Of a stretch of DNA of 25,336 nucleotides, positions 7,142 through 15,616 are shown piece after piece. The position numbers were made by a program, and so were the translations under genes. Source of the DNA: Hathewaya limosa. GTDB taxonomy: Bacteria > Bacillota > Clostridia > Clostridiales > Clostridiaceae. The notes below the pieces were generated by a model that did no database searches, had not been told where the DNA came from, and saw only the letters and a program-made list of their open reading frames with translations. Numbering within the stretch: position 1 is the stretch's first letter; each line of letters starts with the position of its first letter. Location of the stretch: contig NZ_JAUSWN010000032.1 of NCBI RefSeq assembly GCF_030815255.1, positions 1-25,336 of the forward strand, read 5' to 3'.

Positions 7142-8095
7142 TTATAAGGATAAAGCTAAAAAACCAATTAAACATAAAATAACTGTTATTATAGAAAACA
7201 CTACAACAACTTTTGTCTCGTGCCATCCACTTAATTCAAAATGGTGATGTATAGGTGACATTTTGAATACTCTCTTCTTAGTTAATTTATAAGATGTTAC
7301 CTGGATTATTACGGATAAAGCTTCCATAAGAGGAACACCTGCAACTATTACAACTATCCAAGGTTGTTTTAATAACATTGCCATGGCTGCTATAACACCG
7401 CCTAATGCTAATGATCCAGTATCACCCATAAATATTTTAGCAGGATATGCATTGTTTCTTAAGAAACCTAAAAGAGAACCTGCTATTATAGCACCTGTAA
7501 TAGCTAATGAGGTATGATTTAATGCATATGCTAAAAGTGCAAAAAAAGTTATAATCAATAAACTAACAGATGTAGCAAGTCCATCTAAACCATCTGTTAA
7601 ATTCACTGCATTAGTAGTAGCTGCATAAAAAATTATCATAAATGGTATATACATAACGCCAAAATCTACGGTTCTATTTATAAAAGGAATATACACATCT
7701 GTTCCTATATTTGCATATCCGTAATAAGATAAAAATCCTGCTACTAATAGTAAAAGCACCATTTTTTGTTTAGGATTTAATCCCTCATTATGCTTATGAC
7801 GTATCTTTAAATAATCATCTAAAAAACCTACAAATCCAAATGCTATAAATGCGATTAATGTAACCATTGCTTCACTATTATAGCTTCTTTCAAATACAAG
7901 TAATGTAATAGCTGTTGCTAAAATAAAAATTACTCCTCCCATAGTAGGAGTACCTGATTTCTTTTGGTGACTCTTAGGTCCTTCTCCTCTAATGTTTTGA
8001 CCAAACTTTAATCTTTTTAGTATTGGTATAAAAATTGGACCTAATATTAATGCTATAAAAAATGCAATTAATATAAAATAAATTATCCTACTCAT
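7142..8095 (-). CDS. mraY: MraY, phospho-MurNAc-pentapeptide translocase
   Basis: An integral membrane enzyme that transfers phospho-MurNAc-pentapeptide from UDP to undecaprenyl phosphate, forming lipid I at the inner face of the membrane. Ten hydrophobic segments span 317 aa, a typical length. Catalytic and Mg-binding residues are in place: D93 and D94 in FLDDYLKIRH, D168 and D171 in NLTDGLDGLA, D225 in FMGDTGSLALGG, and the histidine triad 283-285 in MSPIHHHFELSGW. The conserved SGTPTMGG loop is near residue 47. It lies 14 bp after murF and 20 bp before spoVE, as in a single transcript, and its ATG has a GAGGG site. Confidence 0.97.
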   Translation of the reverse strand: MSRIIYFILIAFFIALILGPIFIPILKRLKFGQNIRGEGPKSHQKKSGTPTMGGVIFILATAITLLVFERSYNSEAMVTLIAFIAFGFVGFLDDYLKIRHKHNEGLNPKQKMVLLLLVAGFLSYYGYANIGTDVYIPFINRTVDFGVMYIPFMIIFYAATTNAVNLTDGLDGLATSVSLLIITFFALLAYALNHTSLAITGAIIAGSLLGFLRNNAYPAKIFMGDTGSLALGGVIAAMAMLLKQPWIVVIVAGVPLMEALSVIIQVTSYKLTKKRVFKMSPIHHHFELSGWHETKVVVVFSIITVILCLIGFLALSL

Positions 8096-8109
8096 ATTTA
8101 TCCCTCACT

Positions 8110-9498
8110 TTAGTTATGTAAATTATCAATATGCTTTACAATATTTTCGAACTTCATAGATCTTGATGCCTTAACTAAAACTAAATCACCTTTGCATCTT
8201 ATATTATTGTAGTAATCCGCAAGTTTATCATTATCTTCAAAACTTTTAATATTTTCTCCAAAACCTTCTTCATAAGCCTTTGAAAATTCACCTACACACA
8301 ATAGCATATCTATTCCATTATTTTTTGCATACTCTGCAACTTCTTTATGAAGTTCATAGGAGTTATCACCTAGTTCTTTCATTGTACCTAAAATTGCTAT
8401 TTTTCTTGTTCCATCTAATATTTTCATATAATCTATAGCCGCTCTCATAGAATCAGGACTTGCATTATATGCATCATTTATTATTTTTATATCATCTCTG
8501 TTTATTACTTCTAACCTCATAGATGTGCTTTCTATATTTTTAAAGCCTTCTCTTATTTCATCAAAAGTTACTCCTAATTCTAATGCTGCTCCTATAGCTA
8601 ATTCTCCATTTAAAACATTATGCATTCCAGGAACCCCTAATTCAATTTCCTCTTTTTGTTTTAAATTATTACCACCTAAGTTAAATTTTATACTATTTTC
8701 ACTATTAATTATATCACTTGCAATGTAATTTAATTCATGTTTTTTGAAATCTATTCCAATTTTTATAATTTTATATTCTTTATTATCATTTAATGTACTT
8801 AATAAATCATTTTCTCCATTAACAATAAGAATATTTTCTTTAGAAAAGAAGTCTGTAATTTCCATTTTTGCTTTTAAAATATTTTCTCTTGTTTTTAAAT
8901 TTTCAAGATGTGATACACCTATATTAGTTATTAATGCTATATCTGGTTTTGCTATGGATGCTAAGTTATGAATTTCTCCAAAATTACTCATTCCCATTTC
9001 TAAAACAGCTACATCATAAGAACTATCTATAGATAACATCATAAGTGGAAGACCTATTTCATTATTAAAATTACCCTTTGTTTTAAACACTTTATATTTA
9101 TGACTTAAAGCTGCTGCCGTTAAATCCTTAGTAGATGTTTTACCTGTAGAACCTGTAATTCCTATTATTTTTATATTTAATTTATTTCTATAATAAGTTG
9201 CTAAATCCATTAAAGCTCTTTTTGTATCTTTAACCTTTATAATAGCACCTTTAAAATCACCTAATTCCTTTTCATTTAAGTGAAGTTCATCTATAATGCA
9301 AAGCGCTGCCCCTTTTTTATCTGCATCTTTTACATAAAGGTTTCCATTAAAATTTTCACCTTTTAAAGCAATAAATAAACTACCCTCTTCTATAGTTCTT
9401 GTATCTGTACTTATAACTTGAAAATTTACTTTAGGACCCTCTTTAATTATTTCACCACTTACTGCATCTTTTATTTCTAAAAGCGATAACTTTTCCAC
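8110..9498 (-). CDS. murF: MurF, UDP-MurNAc-tripeptide:D-Ala-D-Ala ligase
   Basis: The cytoplasmic ATP-dependent ligase that adds D-Ala-D-Ala to complete the UDP-MurNAc-pentapeptide. It has the three Mur-ligase domains. The N-terminal substrate domain includes STDTRTIEEGSLFIALKGENF. The central ATPase domain has the P-loop GITGSTGKTS (about 113-122), the NFNNEIGLP signature and EMGMS. The C-terminal domain includes NDAYNASPDSMRAAI and VLVKASRSMKFE. Length of 462 aa is normal. The start codon is GTG (9496-9498), one base after the murE stop. Its Shine-Dalgarno AAGGAG lies within the last codons of murE, so the two are translationally coupled. Confidence 0.96.
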   Translation of the reverse strand: MEKLSLLEIKDAVSGEIIKEGPKVNFQVISTDTRTIEEGSLFIALKGENFNGNLYVKDADKKGAALCIIDELHLNEKELGDFKGAIIKVKDTKRALMDLATYYRNKLNIKIIGITGSTGKTSTKDLTAAALSHKYKVFKTKGNFNNEIGLPLMMLSIDSSYDVAVLEMGMSNFGEIHNLASIAKPDIALITNIGVSHLENLKTRENILKAKMEITDFFSKENILIVNGENDLLSTLNDNKEYKIIKIGIDFKKHELNYIASDIINSENSIKFNLGGNNLKQKEEIELGVPGMHNVLNGELAIGAALELGVTFDEIREGFKNIESTSMRLEVINRDDIKIINDAYNASPDSMRAAIDYMKILDGTRKIAILGTMKELGDNSYELHKEVAEYAKNNGIDMLLCVGEFSKAYEEGFGENIKSFEDNDKLADYYNNIRCKGDLVLVKASRSMKFENIVKHIDNLHN

Positions 9499-9499
9499 C

Positions 9500-10957
9500 T
9501 TAGAACATCTCCTTTAATATTTCGTCTACAACTTCTCTTTCATCAAAATGAATCTTACCTTCTTTTAAAATTTGATAATCTTCATGCCCCTTACCAGCAA
9601 TAACTATAACATCATCTTTTTTTCCTAATTCTATAGCCTTTTTTATTGCTTCTCTTCTATTTTCAACAACCATATAATTATCTTTTTCTATACCCTCTAA
9701 AACATCTTTAATAATAGCCATAGGTTCTTCTGTTCTTGGATTATCGGAAGTTACTATAGCAATATCGGAGATTTCTGTACCGACCTTACCCATAATAGGT
9801 CTTTTAGTCTTATCTCTATCTCCTCCACAGCCAAATACACTAATTAATCTACCTTTTGTAAATTCTCTTGCTGTTTTTAATATATTATCAAGCCCATCTG
9901 GAGTATGTGCATAATCTACTATTATTTCAAAACCTAAATTTTTATTATGAGTTAAAATTTCGCATCTTCCTGGTACTGCAACAACCTTTAAAGCATTTTT
10001 TATATTTTCCATTGAAACATTTTCATTATATGCAACAGCCATAGAACTTAAAGAATTAGATATATTATATCTTCCTGGAAGTGCACAATATAAACTTTCC
10101 TCTATACCATTATGAGAAACTTTAAATTCTACACCCCTTGCATGAATTTTTTCATCAAATGCCCTAAATGTACATTTCTCTTCAAATCCATAAGTTATTA
10201 CTTTTACATCAGTATTTTTTAATCTTTCTACTACATCCTTACCATAAGTGTCATCTATATTAACTATGGCAACCTTACTATTTTCAAATAATTTAAACTT
10301 AGCATCAAAATAAGCCTCAAAAGTTTTATGAAAATCTAAGTGATCACGAGTTAAATTAGTAAAAATTCCATATTCAAAACTTACTCCATAAACTCTATCT
10401 AATGCAAGAGAATGTGAGGAAACCTCCATTATACAATATTGAACGCCTTCATCTACCATGTCTCTAAATAATTTGTGAAGTTCTAATGATTCTGGAGTAG
10501 TGTGATCTGAATGTAATTTTTTATTTCCTATGTAATTTGCAATAGTTCCAACTAACCCTACTTTATATCCTTGTTCCTCTAAAATTCTTTTAAGCATAAA
10601 TGTAGAGGTAGTTTTACCATTAGTTCCTGTAATACCTATAACTTTTAGATTATTGCTTGGATTGTTATAATAATTTGCTGAACATATAGCTAAGGTTTTT
10701 CTGCCATCCTTAACCTTAATTATAGTTACATCTTTACTTTCCAATTCTATATCCTTAGTAACTATAATACTTTCTGCCCCTTTTTCTATGGCATCTTTAA
10801 TAAAGTTATGACCATCAACCTTTGTTCCAACTAGTGCAACAAACATGTCACCCTTTTGAATTTTTCTATTATCATAACATATCTTATTAACATTGACTTC
10901 TAAAGATCCTTGTAGTACCTCATACTCTACATTATTTAAAATCTTCTTCAAGTTCAT
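9500..10957 (-). CDS. murE: MurE, UDP-MurNAc-dipeptide:meso-diaminopimelate ligase
   Basis: Adds the third residue of the stem peptide in the cytoplasm using ATP. The P-loop is GTNGKTT at 111-117. K220 in YFDAKFKLF matches the position of the carbamylated lysine of Mur ligases. The DNPR motif (405-408, in SDNPRTEEP) specifies meso-diaminopimelate over lysine, so this organism should have DAP-type peptidoglycan. HTPDGL and GCGGDRDKTKRP are further family motifs. At 485 aa it is full length. The ATG follows GGGAG at 8 bp. A terminator hairpin lies 38 bp upstream of the start, so murE likely relies on read-through from spoVD or a promoter that I could not recognise. Confidence 0.96.
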   Translation of the reverse strand: MNLKKILNNVEYEVLQGSLEVNVNKICYDNRKIQKGDMFVALVGTKVDGHNFIKDAIEKGAESIIVTKDIELESKDVTIIKVKDGRKTLAICSANYYNNPSNNLKVIGITGTNGKTTSTFMLKRILEEQGYKVGLVGTIANYIGNKKLHSDHTTPESLELHKLFRDMVDEGVQYCIMEVSSHSLALDRVYGVSFEYGIFTNLTRDHLDFHKTFEAYFDAKFKLFENSKVAIVNIDDTYGKDVVERLKNTDVKVITYGFEEKCTFRAFDEKIHARGVEFKVSHNGIEESLYCALPGRYNISNSLSSMAVAYNENVSMENIKNALKVVAVPGRCEILTHNKNLGFEIIVDYAHTPDGLDNILKTAREFTKGRLISVFGCGGDRDKTKRPIMGKVGTEISDIAIVTSDNPRTEEPMAIIKDVLEGIEKDNYMVVENRREAIKKAIELGKKDDVIVIAGKGHEDYQILKEGKIHFDEREVVDEILKEMF

Positions 10958-10989
10958 ATCCGCATCTCCCTTAATAAAAGTTTATACTG

Positions 10990-11022
10990 AAAAATCGGCA
11001 GAAGATAAGTAGCTTCTGCCGA
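10990..11022 (-). terminator. Intrinsic terminator between spoVD and murE
   Basis: Stem TCGGCAGAAG / CTTCTGCCGA (arms 10995-11004 and 11013-11022), 8-nt loop, followed on the minus strand by TTTTTCAG. With ten pairs of mixed composition it is one of the most GC-rich stems in the window. There is no U-run on the plus strand. It should end or attenuate transcription of mraZ-rsmH-ftsL-spoVD. Confidence 0.85.
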
Positions 11023-11065
11023 ATAAAAATACATTTTAAAATATATCACATTTTAAAAATTCTTG

Positions 11066-13291
11066 CTAGTCTCCAATTATCTCTAAATTCAAGGTTATGT
11101 TCGTTCCTTTAGTAACACGTTTACCTTCCTCAATACTTTGAGTTGATACCATACCATCACCAGTAAATCGTGGATTTATACCTAACCCTTGTAAAAGTTT
11201 ACTTGCCTGTTCTGGATTATATCCTTTTAAACTTGGAATTACTACAGTATCGTCGGCTTTTTTACTATCTGATGTATATACAATTATTTCTGTACCCTCT
11301 TTTACACTACATCCCGGCTTAGGATTAATATCATTAATATATTTTCCCTTACCTTCGATTTTAACTTTTAAATTAGCTTCTTTTAATATCTTTAATCCTT
11401 CCTCTTTTTCTTTTCCTCTTACTTCTGGAATAACAACATCTTTTAATAAGCTTTTTGCCCTTTGTTCTTCTGTTGCATCTACTTTAAAAGAAAGGTAATT
11501 AAATATATCATTAAATACTTGTTTTCCAACTGGTGCAGATATTTGACCTGCATAATAGTTTGATGGATCTGGTTCATCAATAGAAACTAATATAGTTACT
11601 TGTGGATTATCAGCTGGAGCCATTCCTGCAAATGATGCTATATATTTACCACTTGCATATCCTTTGCCCCCTTCAGCTATTTTTTGAGCTGTTCCTGTTT
11701 TACCACCAATATGATATCCTTGAATATAGGCTTTTTTACCTCCACCTTCAGATACAACCTTCTCTAAGTATCCTCTAAGTTCTCTTGTAACATCTTCTTT
11801 CAATACTTTTCTTTCATTTTTATCTTTATATTCTAAATCTACTACTGAATTATTATCATCATCATAATGAGTAATTTCTTTCATTACATGAGGAGTTATA
11901 AGAGTTCCTCCATTTGCTATAGCATTAAATGCAGTTAGATATTGCATACAAGAAACAGTATTAGTTTGACCAAATGCAATAGTTGCAAGGTCTGTTTCAC
12001 TAATATTTTTAGCTGCTTTAACAATACCTGTAGCCTCTCCATTTAAATCAATTCCTGTTTTACTACCAAAACCAAATGTTTTAATATATTTTGTAAGTAA
12101 GTCTGGTCCTAGTCTTCTACCTAATTCCATAAATCCAACGTTACATGAATTTTTAAGAATGTCTACAAAACTTTCAGTACCATGACCTGTTCTCTTCCAA
12201 CAGTGAATAGTTCTTTTTCCAATTGTAGAACTACCATTACATACAAATTTATCATCTTTATTAACTTTACCTTCTGACATAGCGGCAGTAGCTGTTACAA
12301 CTTTAAATATAGATCCTGGCTCAAATGTGTCACTAACAGCTCTATTTCTCCAAATCCTTTGATTTTCTTCTAAAGACCTATTATTATCATAAGGCTCATT
12401 AGGATTATAGTCTGGTTTATTAGCCATAGCTAAAAGTTCACCATTATTTGGATCAGCAATTATAATACTTACTGCCTTTGCCTTATTATCTTTTAAAGCT
12501 TGTTCAGCAGCTTTTTCGGCAAAATATTGCATATTCTCATCAATAGTTAAAACAACATTTTTGCCATCTACTGGCTTTATGTAATCAGATATTACATAAG
12601 GCATATCTTCTCTATTTTTATCTAATTCAGAAATCTTAATTCCTGGTATACCTGAAAGGTATTTATTATATACTTGCTCTACCCCCATTAATCCATCACC
12701 ATCTGCATTGGTATTTCCTAATACATGTGCTAAAAAATTATTATTGGGATAATATCTTTTAGTATCTGGAGAAACTATAAAACCATAAAAATTCTTTTCT
12801 TTAAGATATGCTTTAACCTTCTCCGCTTCATCACTTTCCATCCTTCTTTTAAGCATAGCCGATCCTTTAGGTTTTCCATTTGGAAGAGGTGCCACTATTT
12901 TTTTATGCAAAGTCTTTTCATCTACATCTAACAACTTAGAAAGATCAGGTATTAAGGATTCTAGTTTTATTTCTTCCATACCCTTTTTCTTATTCTTTTC
13001 ATTTTTAGAATGAATGTCTGACCTTAAAGCATTTAAATCTACATCTAGTCTATAGACATTAGCACTTACTGCTAATTCATGTCCATTTCTATCTAAGATT
13101 TTCCCTCTTTTAGGAGCTATTTTAACTTCGCTTGTCCATTGATTTACTGCTTTTTCTTTTAAGTCCGGACTTTGAAAAATCATTAAATATGCTAATCTTA
13201 AACTTAGACCTAGTATAACTGCAGAAAAAATCAAAAAAATGAACGTTCCTCTTCTTTTAATGGTAACCTTGTCCTTAAATTTACTGCCCAC
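11066..13291 (-). CDS. spoVD: Class B penicillin-binding protein with two PASTA domains (SpoVD/FtsI)
   Basis: A D,D-transpeptidase that crosslinks peptidoglycan as partner of the SEDS enzyme. An N-terminal membrane helix (about 14-38) is followed by the PBP dimerisation domain (about 55-235, with RGKILDRNG). The transpeptidase domain (about 270-600) has all three motifs: S327-I-F-K330 in EPGSIFK, SCN at 382-384, and KTGT at 531-534. Two PASTA domains close the protein (about 618-676 and 682-741). At 741 aa with C-terminal PASTA repeats it fits SpoVD or PASTA-bearing FtsI/PBP2X types; the dcw position does not distinguish them. It starts with GTG, 8 bp after GGAGG. Only one class B PBP is encoded in this cluster. 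Confidence 0.93.
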   Translation of the reverse strand: MGSKFKDKVTIKRRGTFIFLIFSAVILGLSLRLAYLMIFQSPDLKEKAVNQWTSEVKIAPKRGKILDRNGHELAVSANVYRLDVDLNALRSDIHSKNEKNKKKGMEEIKLESLIPDLSKLLDVDEKTLHKKIVAPLPNGKPKGSAMLKRRMESDEAEKVKAYLKEKNFYGFIVSPDTKRYYPNNNFLAHVLGNTNADGDGLMGVEQVYNKYLSGIPGIKISELDKNREDMPYVISDYIKPVDGKNVVLTIDENMQYFAEKAAEQALKDNKAKAVSIIIADPNNGELLAMANKPDYNPNEPYDNNRSLEENQRIWRNRAVSDTFEPGSIFKVVTATAAMSEGKVNKDDKFVCNGSSTIGKRTIHCWKRTGHGTESFVDILKNSCNVGFMELGRRLGPDLLTKYIKTFGFGSKTGIDLNGEATGIVKAAKNISETDLATIAFGQTNTVSCMQYLTAFNAIANGGTLITPHVMKEITHYDDDNNSVVDLEYKDKNERKVLKEDVTRELRGYLEKVVSEGGGKKAYIQGYHIGGKTGTAQKIAEGGKGYASGKYIASFAGMAPADNPQVTILVSIDEPDPSNYYAGQISAPVGKQVFNDIFNYLSFKVDATEEQRAKSLLKDVVIPEVRGKEKEEGLKILKEANLKVKIEGKGKYINDINPKPGCSVKEGTEIIVYTSDSKKADDTVVIPSLKGYNPEQASKLLQGLGINPRFTGDGMVSTQSIEEGKRVTKGTNITLNLEIIGD

Positions 13292-13305
13292 TTATTTTAC
13301 CTCCA

Positions 13306-13818
13306 TTAAAAAAGGATATTTTTTATTTTTTCTATTAAATTACTTACGCTTTTGTTAACATTTTTATTATCTTCAAAATTATCCTTTCCAAGATCATAAT
13401 AATATGTATTATTTACACTTGGTTCTACCATTTTAAATTTATTCCTTGCTACATCATCTACATTTTTAATATCCTTAAATTTCATTAGATAAATTCTAAG
13501 ATCATCATTTTTATACTTAGTCTTACTTATCTCCGTTTTTATATTACTTATACTTTTTTGATTTGCATATATTATAGAATATCTAACCATAATAACCATG
13601 CCTACTAAGAAAATAGCAATTACACTTTTCATCATGGTAATTTTTTTGTTTTTCTTTTTATCGTTTATATTTTTGTGATTTTCTTTTTTAAAGTTACTAA
13701 GTTCCTTATAAATTTTACTCTTTTTATTTTTCTTTTTTTCTTTTTGTATAGGAGTACCATTGACCACCATTTTATCCATGTATATATTTTCTTTTTCTGA
13801 TACTATCACTTTATTCAC
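13306..13818 (-). CDS. ftsL: FtsL/DivIC-like septum-formation protein
   Basis: A small bitopic protein in the ftsL position between rsmH and spoVD. A long lysine- and asparagine-rich cytoplasmic tail (about 1-60) precedes one membrane helix (about 62-84), then a predicted coiled coil (about 86-115) and a DDVARNKFKMVEP segment (121-133). That segment resembles the post-coil region of FtsL/DivIC proteins. Sequence conservation in this family is low, so position and topology carry the call. The start is uncertain. The GTG at 13818 sits directly against its GGGAG site. The in-frame GTG three codons later (13809) has much better spacing, about 10 bp, and is the likelier start. FtsL normally complexes with DivIB and a DivIC-type partner. 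Confidence 0.8.
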   Translation of the reverse strand: MNKVIVSEKENIYMDKMVVNGTPIQKEKKKNKKSKIYKELSNFKKENHKNINDKKKNKKITMMKSVIAIFLVGMVIMVRYSIIYANQKSISNIKTEISKTKYKNDDLRIYLMKFKDIKNVDDVARNKFKMVEPSVNNTYYYDLGKDNFEDNKNVNKSVSNLIEKIKNILF

Positions 13819-13843
13819 TCTCCCATAACTTTAGAACTATTTA

Positions 13844-14785
13844 TTATATACGTTCCGCTATTCTAAGCTTTGCACTTCTACTTCTTGAATTAAATTCTCT
13901 TTCTTCTTCTGAAGGTTCTATTGGTTTTCGTGTAATTACCTTAACCTTAGATTTCTTTCCACAAACACAAATTGGGAAAGAACTAGGACAAGTACATGGT
14001 TTTTCTAATTCTCTAAATTTATTTTTAACTATTCTATCTTCTAATGAATGGAATGTTATTATTGCTATTCTTCCTCCGACATTTAATTTATCTACGGCAT
14101 CTTCAATAGTTTTATTTAGAATTTCTAATTCACCATTTACCTCTATTCGAATAGCTTGAAAAGTTCTTTTAGCTGGATGCCCACCTTCTCTTTGAAATTT
14201 TCCTGGTATAGATTTTCTAATAATCTCTACTAATTCAAGAGTTGTTTCTACAGGTTTTTCTTGTCTTTGCTTAACTATATTAAAAGCAATTTTTCTTGCA
14301 AACTTTTCTTCCCCATATTCTTTTATAATTTTACAAAGTTTTTCTTCTTCGTAAGAATTAACTACATCATAGGCTGAAAAATCACTATCTCTGTTCATTC
14401 TCATGTCTAATGGAGCATCTTGCATATAACTAAATCCTCTATCCTTGTTGTCTAACTGATAAGAAGAAACGCCTAGATCCATCATTATTCCATCTATTCC
14501 ATTAATTTCCAGTTCTTCTAAGATAAATTTTATATTGTGAAAATTATTATGTACAAAAGTTACATTATTATATTTATTATATTGTTCTAATCTTTTACTA
14601 GCTGCTTTTAAAGCCTCCGTATCCTGATCTATTCCTATTAATCTTCCTTTGCTTTCTAACTTCTTCAGTACTTCACTGGAATGTCCAGCACCACCTAAAG
14701 TTCCATCTACGTAAATTCCACTTTCTTTTATGTTTAATCCTTCTACTGTTTCATTTAGTAAAACTGATACATGTTTAAATTCCAT
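13844..14785 (-). CDS. rsmH: RsmH (MraW), 16S rRNA C1402 N4-methyltransferase
   Basis: SAM-dependent enzyme that N4-methylates C1402 of 16S rRNA in the decoding centre, and a near-constant neighbour of mraZ. The N-terminal HVSVLLNETVEGL segment is followed by the SAM-binding motif YVDGTLGGAGHS (about 25-36) and then GIDQDTEAL. MMDLGVSSYQLD (about 101-112) and the ITFHSLEDRIVK segment are further signatures. The C-terminus has the usual cysteine-rich CTCPSSFPICVCGK and ends in SRSRSAKLRIAERI. Length of 313 aa is normal. The ATG follows AAGGAG at about 8 bp and is 13 bp after the mraZ stop. Confidence 0.97.
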   Translation of the reverse strand: MEFKHVSVLLNETVEGLNIKESGIYVDGTLGGAGHSSEVLKKLESKGRLIGIDQDTEALKAASKRLEQYNKYNNVTFVHNNFHNIKFILEELEINGIDGIMMDLGVSSYQLDNKDRGFSYMQDAPLDMRMNRDSDFSAYDVVNSYEEEKLCKIIKEYGEEKFARKIAFNIVKQRQEKPVETTLELVEIIRKSIPGKFQREGGHPAKRTFQAIRIEVNGELEILNKTIEDAVDKLNVGGRIAIITFHSLEDRIVKNKFRELEKPCTCPSSFPICVCGKKSKVKVITRKPIEPSEEEREFNSRSRSAKLRIAERI

Positions 14786-14798
14786 ATATTTTTCTCCT

Positions 14799-15230
14799 TT
14801 ATAATATGCCTAATTCACTCATATTTTCTGCTATTTCATTAAAATCTATATTTTCTTCATTGTATTCATTCCACTTTTCTAGACTCCATATTTCTATTCT
14901 AGAAGCCACACCAATACTAACAATTTCCTTTGTTATATTTCCATATTTAATTAGGTTTTGAGGAATCAAAGTTCTTCCTTGTTTATCCATTTCAACTTCG
15001 TTAGCACCTGAAAAGAAAAATCTAGTGAAAGCTCTAGCATTTTTACTAGTTAAAGGAAGTGCTTTTAACTTTTCTTGAAAAATTGCCCATTCTTCTTTAG
15101 GATAAGCATACAGGCAACCATCTAAACCTTTAGTTAGGATAAAACTATTTCCTAGGTCTTCCCTAAACTTAGAGGGTATAATTATTCGATTTTTAGAATC
15201 AATAGCATGATTATACTCCCCTATAAACAT
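14799..15230 (-). CDS. mraZ: MraZ, transcriptional regulator of the dcw cluster
   Basis: A 143-aa protein with two SpoVT/AbrB-like DNA-binding domains (about 5-50 and 77-122). The conserved signature lines are FIGEYNHAIDSKNRIIIPSKFRED and EVEMDKQGRTLIPQNL. MraZ forms ring oligomers that bind short direct repeats upstream of its own gene and control the cluster. The start ATG has an AGGTGA site at 15235-15240. It is the first gene of the cluster, and a set of three 10-bp-spaced repeats that suit MraZ lies in its leader (see the operator entry). Confidence 0.96.
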   Translation of the reverse strand: MFIGEYNHAIDSKNRIIIPSKFREDLGNSFILTKGLDGCLYAYPKEEWAIFQEKLKALPLTSKNARAFTRFFFSGANEVEMDKQGRTLIPQNLIKYGNITKEIVSIGVASRIEIWSLEKWNEYNEENIDFNEIAENMSELGIL

Positions 15231-15251
15231 AACTTCACCTCAACTAACTAT

Positions 15252-15281
15252 TTTACTCCACATTCCTCCACTTTCAACCAC
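15252..15281 (-). promoter_or_regulatory. Probable MraZ operator: three GTGG repeats at 10-bp spacing
   Basis: On the minus strand, three successive 10-bp units begin with GTGG: GTGGTTGAAA, GTGGAGGAAT and GTGGAGTAAA. Their GTGG elements start at 15281, 15271 and 15261. MraZ binding sites described in E. coli and mycoplasmas are direct repeats with the same one-turn spacing. The set begins a few bases after a TATAAT box, where bound protein would block initiation or elongation. Confidence 0.7.
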
Positions 15282-15285
15282 AATA

Positions 15286-15291
15286 ATTATA
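15286..15291 (-). promoter_or_regulatory. Probable -10 box of mraZ
   Basis: A TATAAT on the minus strand lies about 56-61 bp upstream of the mraZ start and immediately before the GTGG repeats. No good -35 hexamer at 16-18 bp is visible (the spaced sequence is AT-rich), so the promoter call rests on the -10 box and its relation to the repeats. Confidence 0.45.
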
Positions 15292-15523
15292 ATTCTATGT
15301 AAATAATAAAATTCCTTCATAAATTGAAACATTTAATAATTTTTTTTATAAAAAAGTTTTTTTAAAACTTTTTTGAGATTTTTTTACATTTTAAAATTGT
15401 TTTTACCTATTTATATACTTTATTTTCTATAAAAGTCGTAATTGCATAATTTTTAACTTATTCTTTACTATTTTATATTTATTAATGCATAATATTGCTT
15501 TCATTTCTTATATTCTTATTTTC
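15292..15523. other. AT-rich divergent intergenic region between mraZ and ychF
   Basis: The 386 bp between mraZ and ychF hold no credible gene. I see the mraZ control region at the left, the ychF promoter at the right, and in between only A/T-rich sequence. The one structure is a pure A/T-G/C-poor hairpin at 15350-15374 (AAAAAAGTTTT / AAAACTTTTTT), which could separate the divergent units but is weak. Confidence 0.6.
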
Positions 15524-15552
15524 TTGAAATAATATACCTATTAGAGTATAAT
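15524..15552 (+). promoter_or_regulatory. Housekeeping (SigA-type) promoter of ychF
   Basis: TTGAAA (15524-15529), 17-bp spacer, TATAAT (15547-15552). Five of six -35 matches and a perfect -10 at ideal spacing. Expected start near 15559, giving a leader of about 58 nt before the ychF ATG. Confidence 0.8.
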
Positions 15553-15616
15553 TTATAAAGGTATATTGGAAAAAACAAATATAAAAACATAGTGTAAGAA
15601 AGGATTGTTAATATAT

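Noticed and set aside
15350..15374. A/T-only hairpin in the mraZ-ychF gap as a terminator
   Set aside because: The stem has one G-C pair per arm and no gene ends there; such pairing is expected by chance in sequence this AT-rich.
15605..15616. TTG start for YchF, four codons upstream
   Set aside because: The AAGGA site ends directly at this TTG, leaving no spacing, and family members begin at the MKLGIVG methionine.
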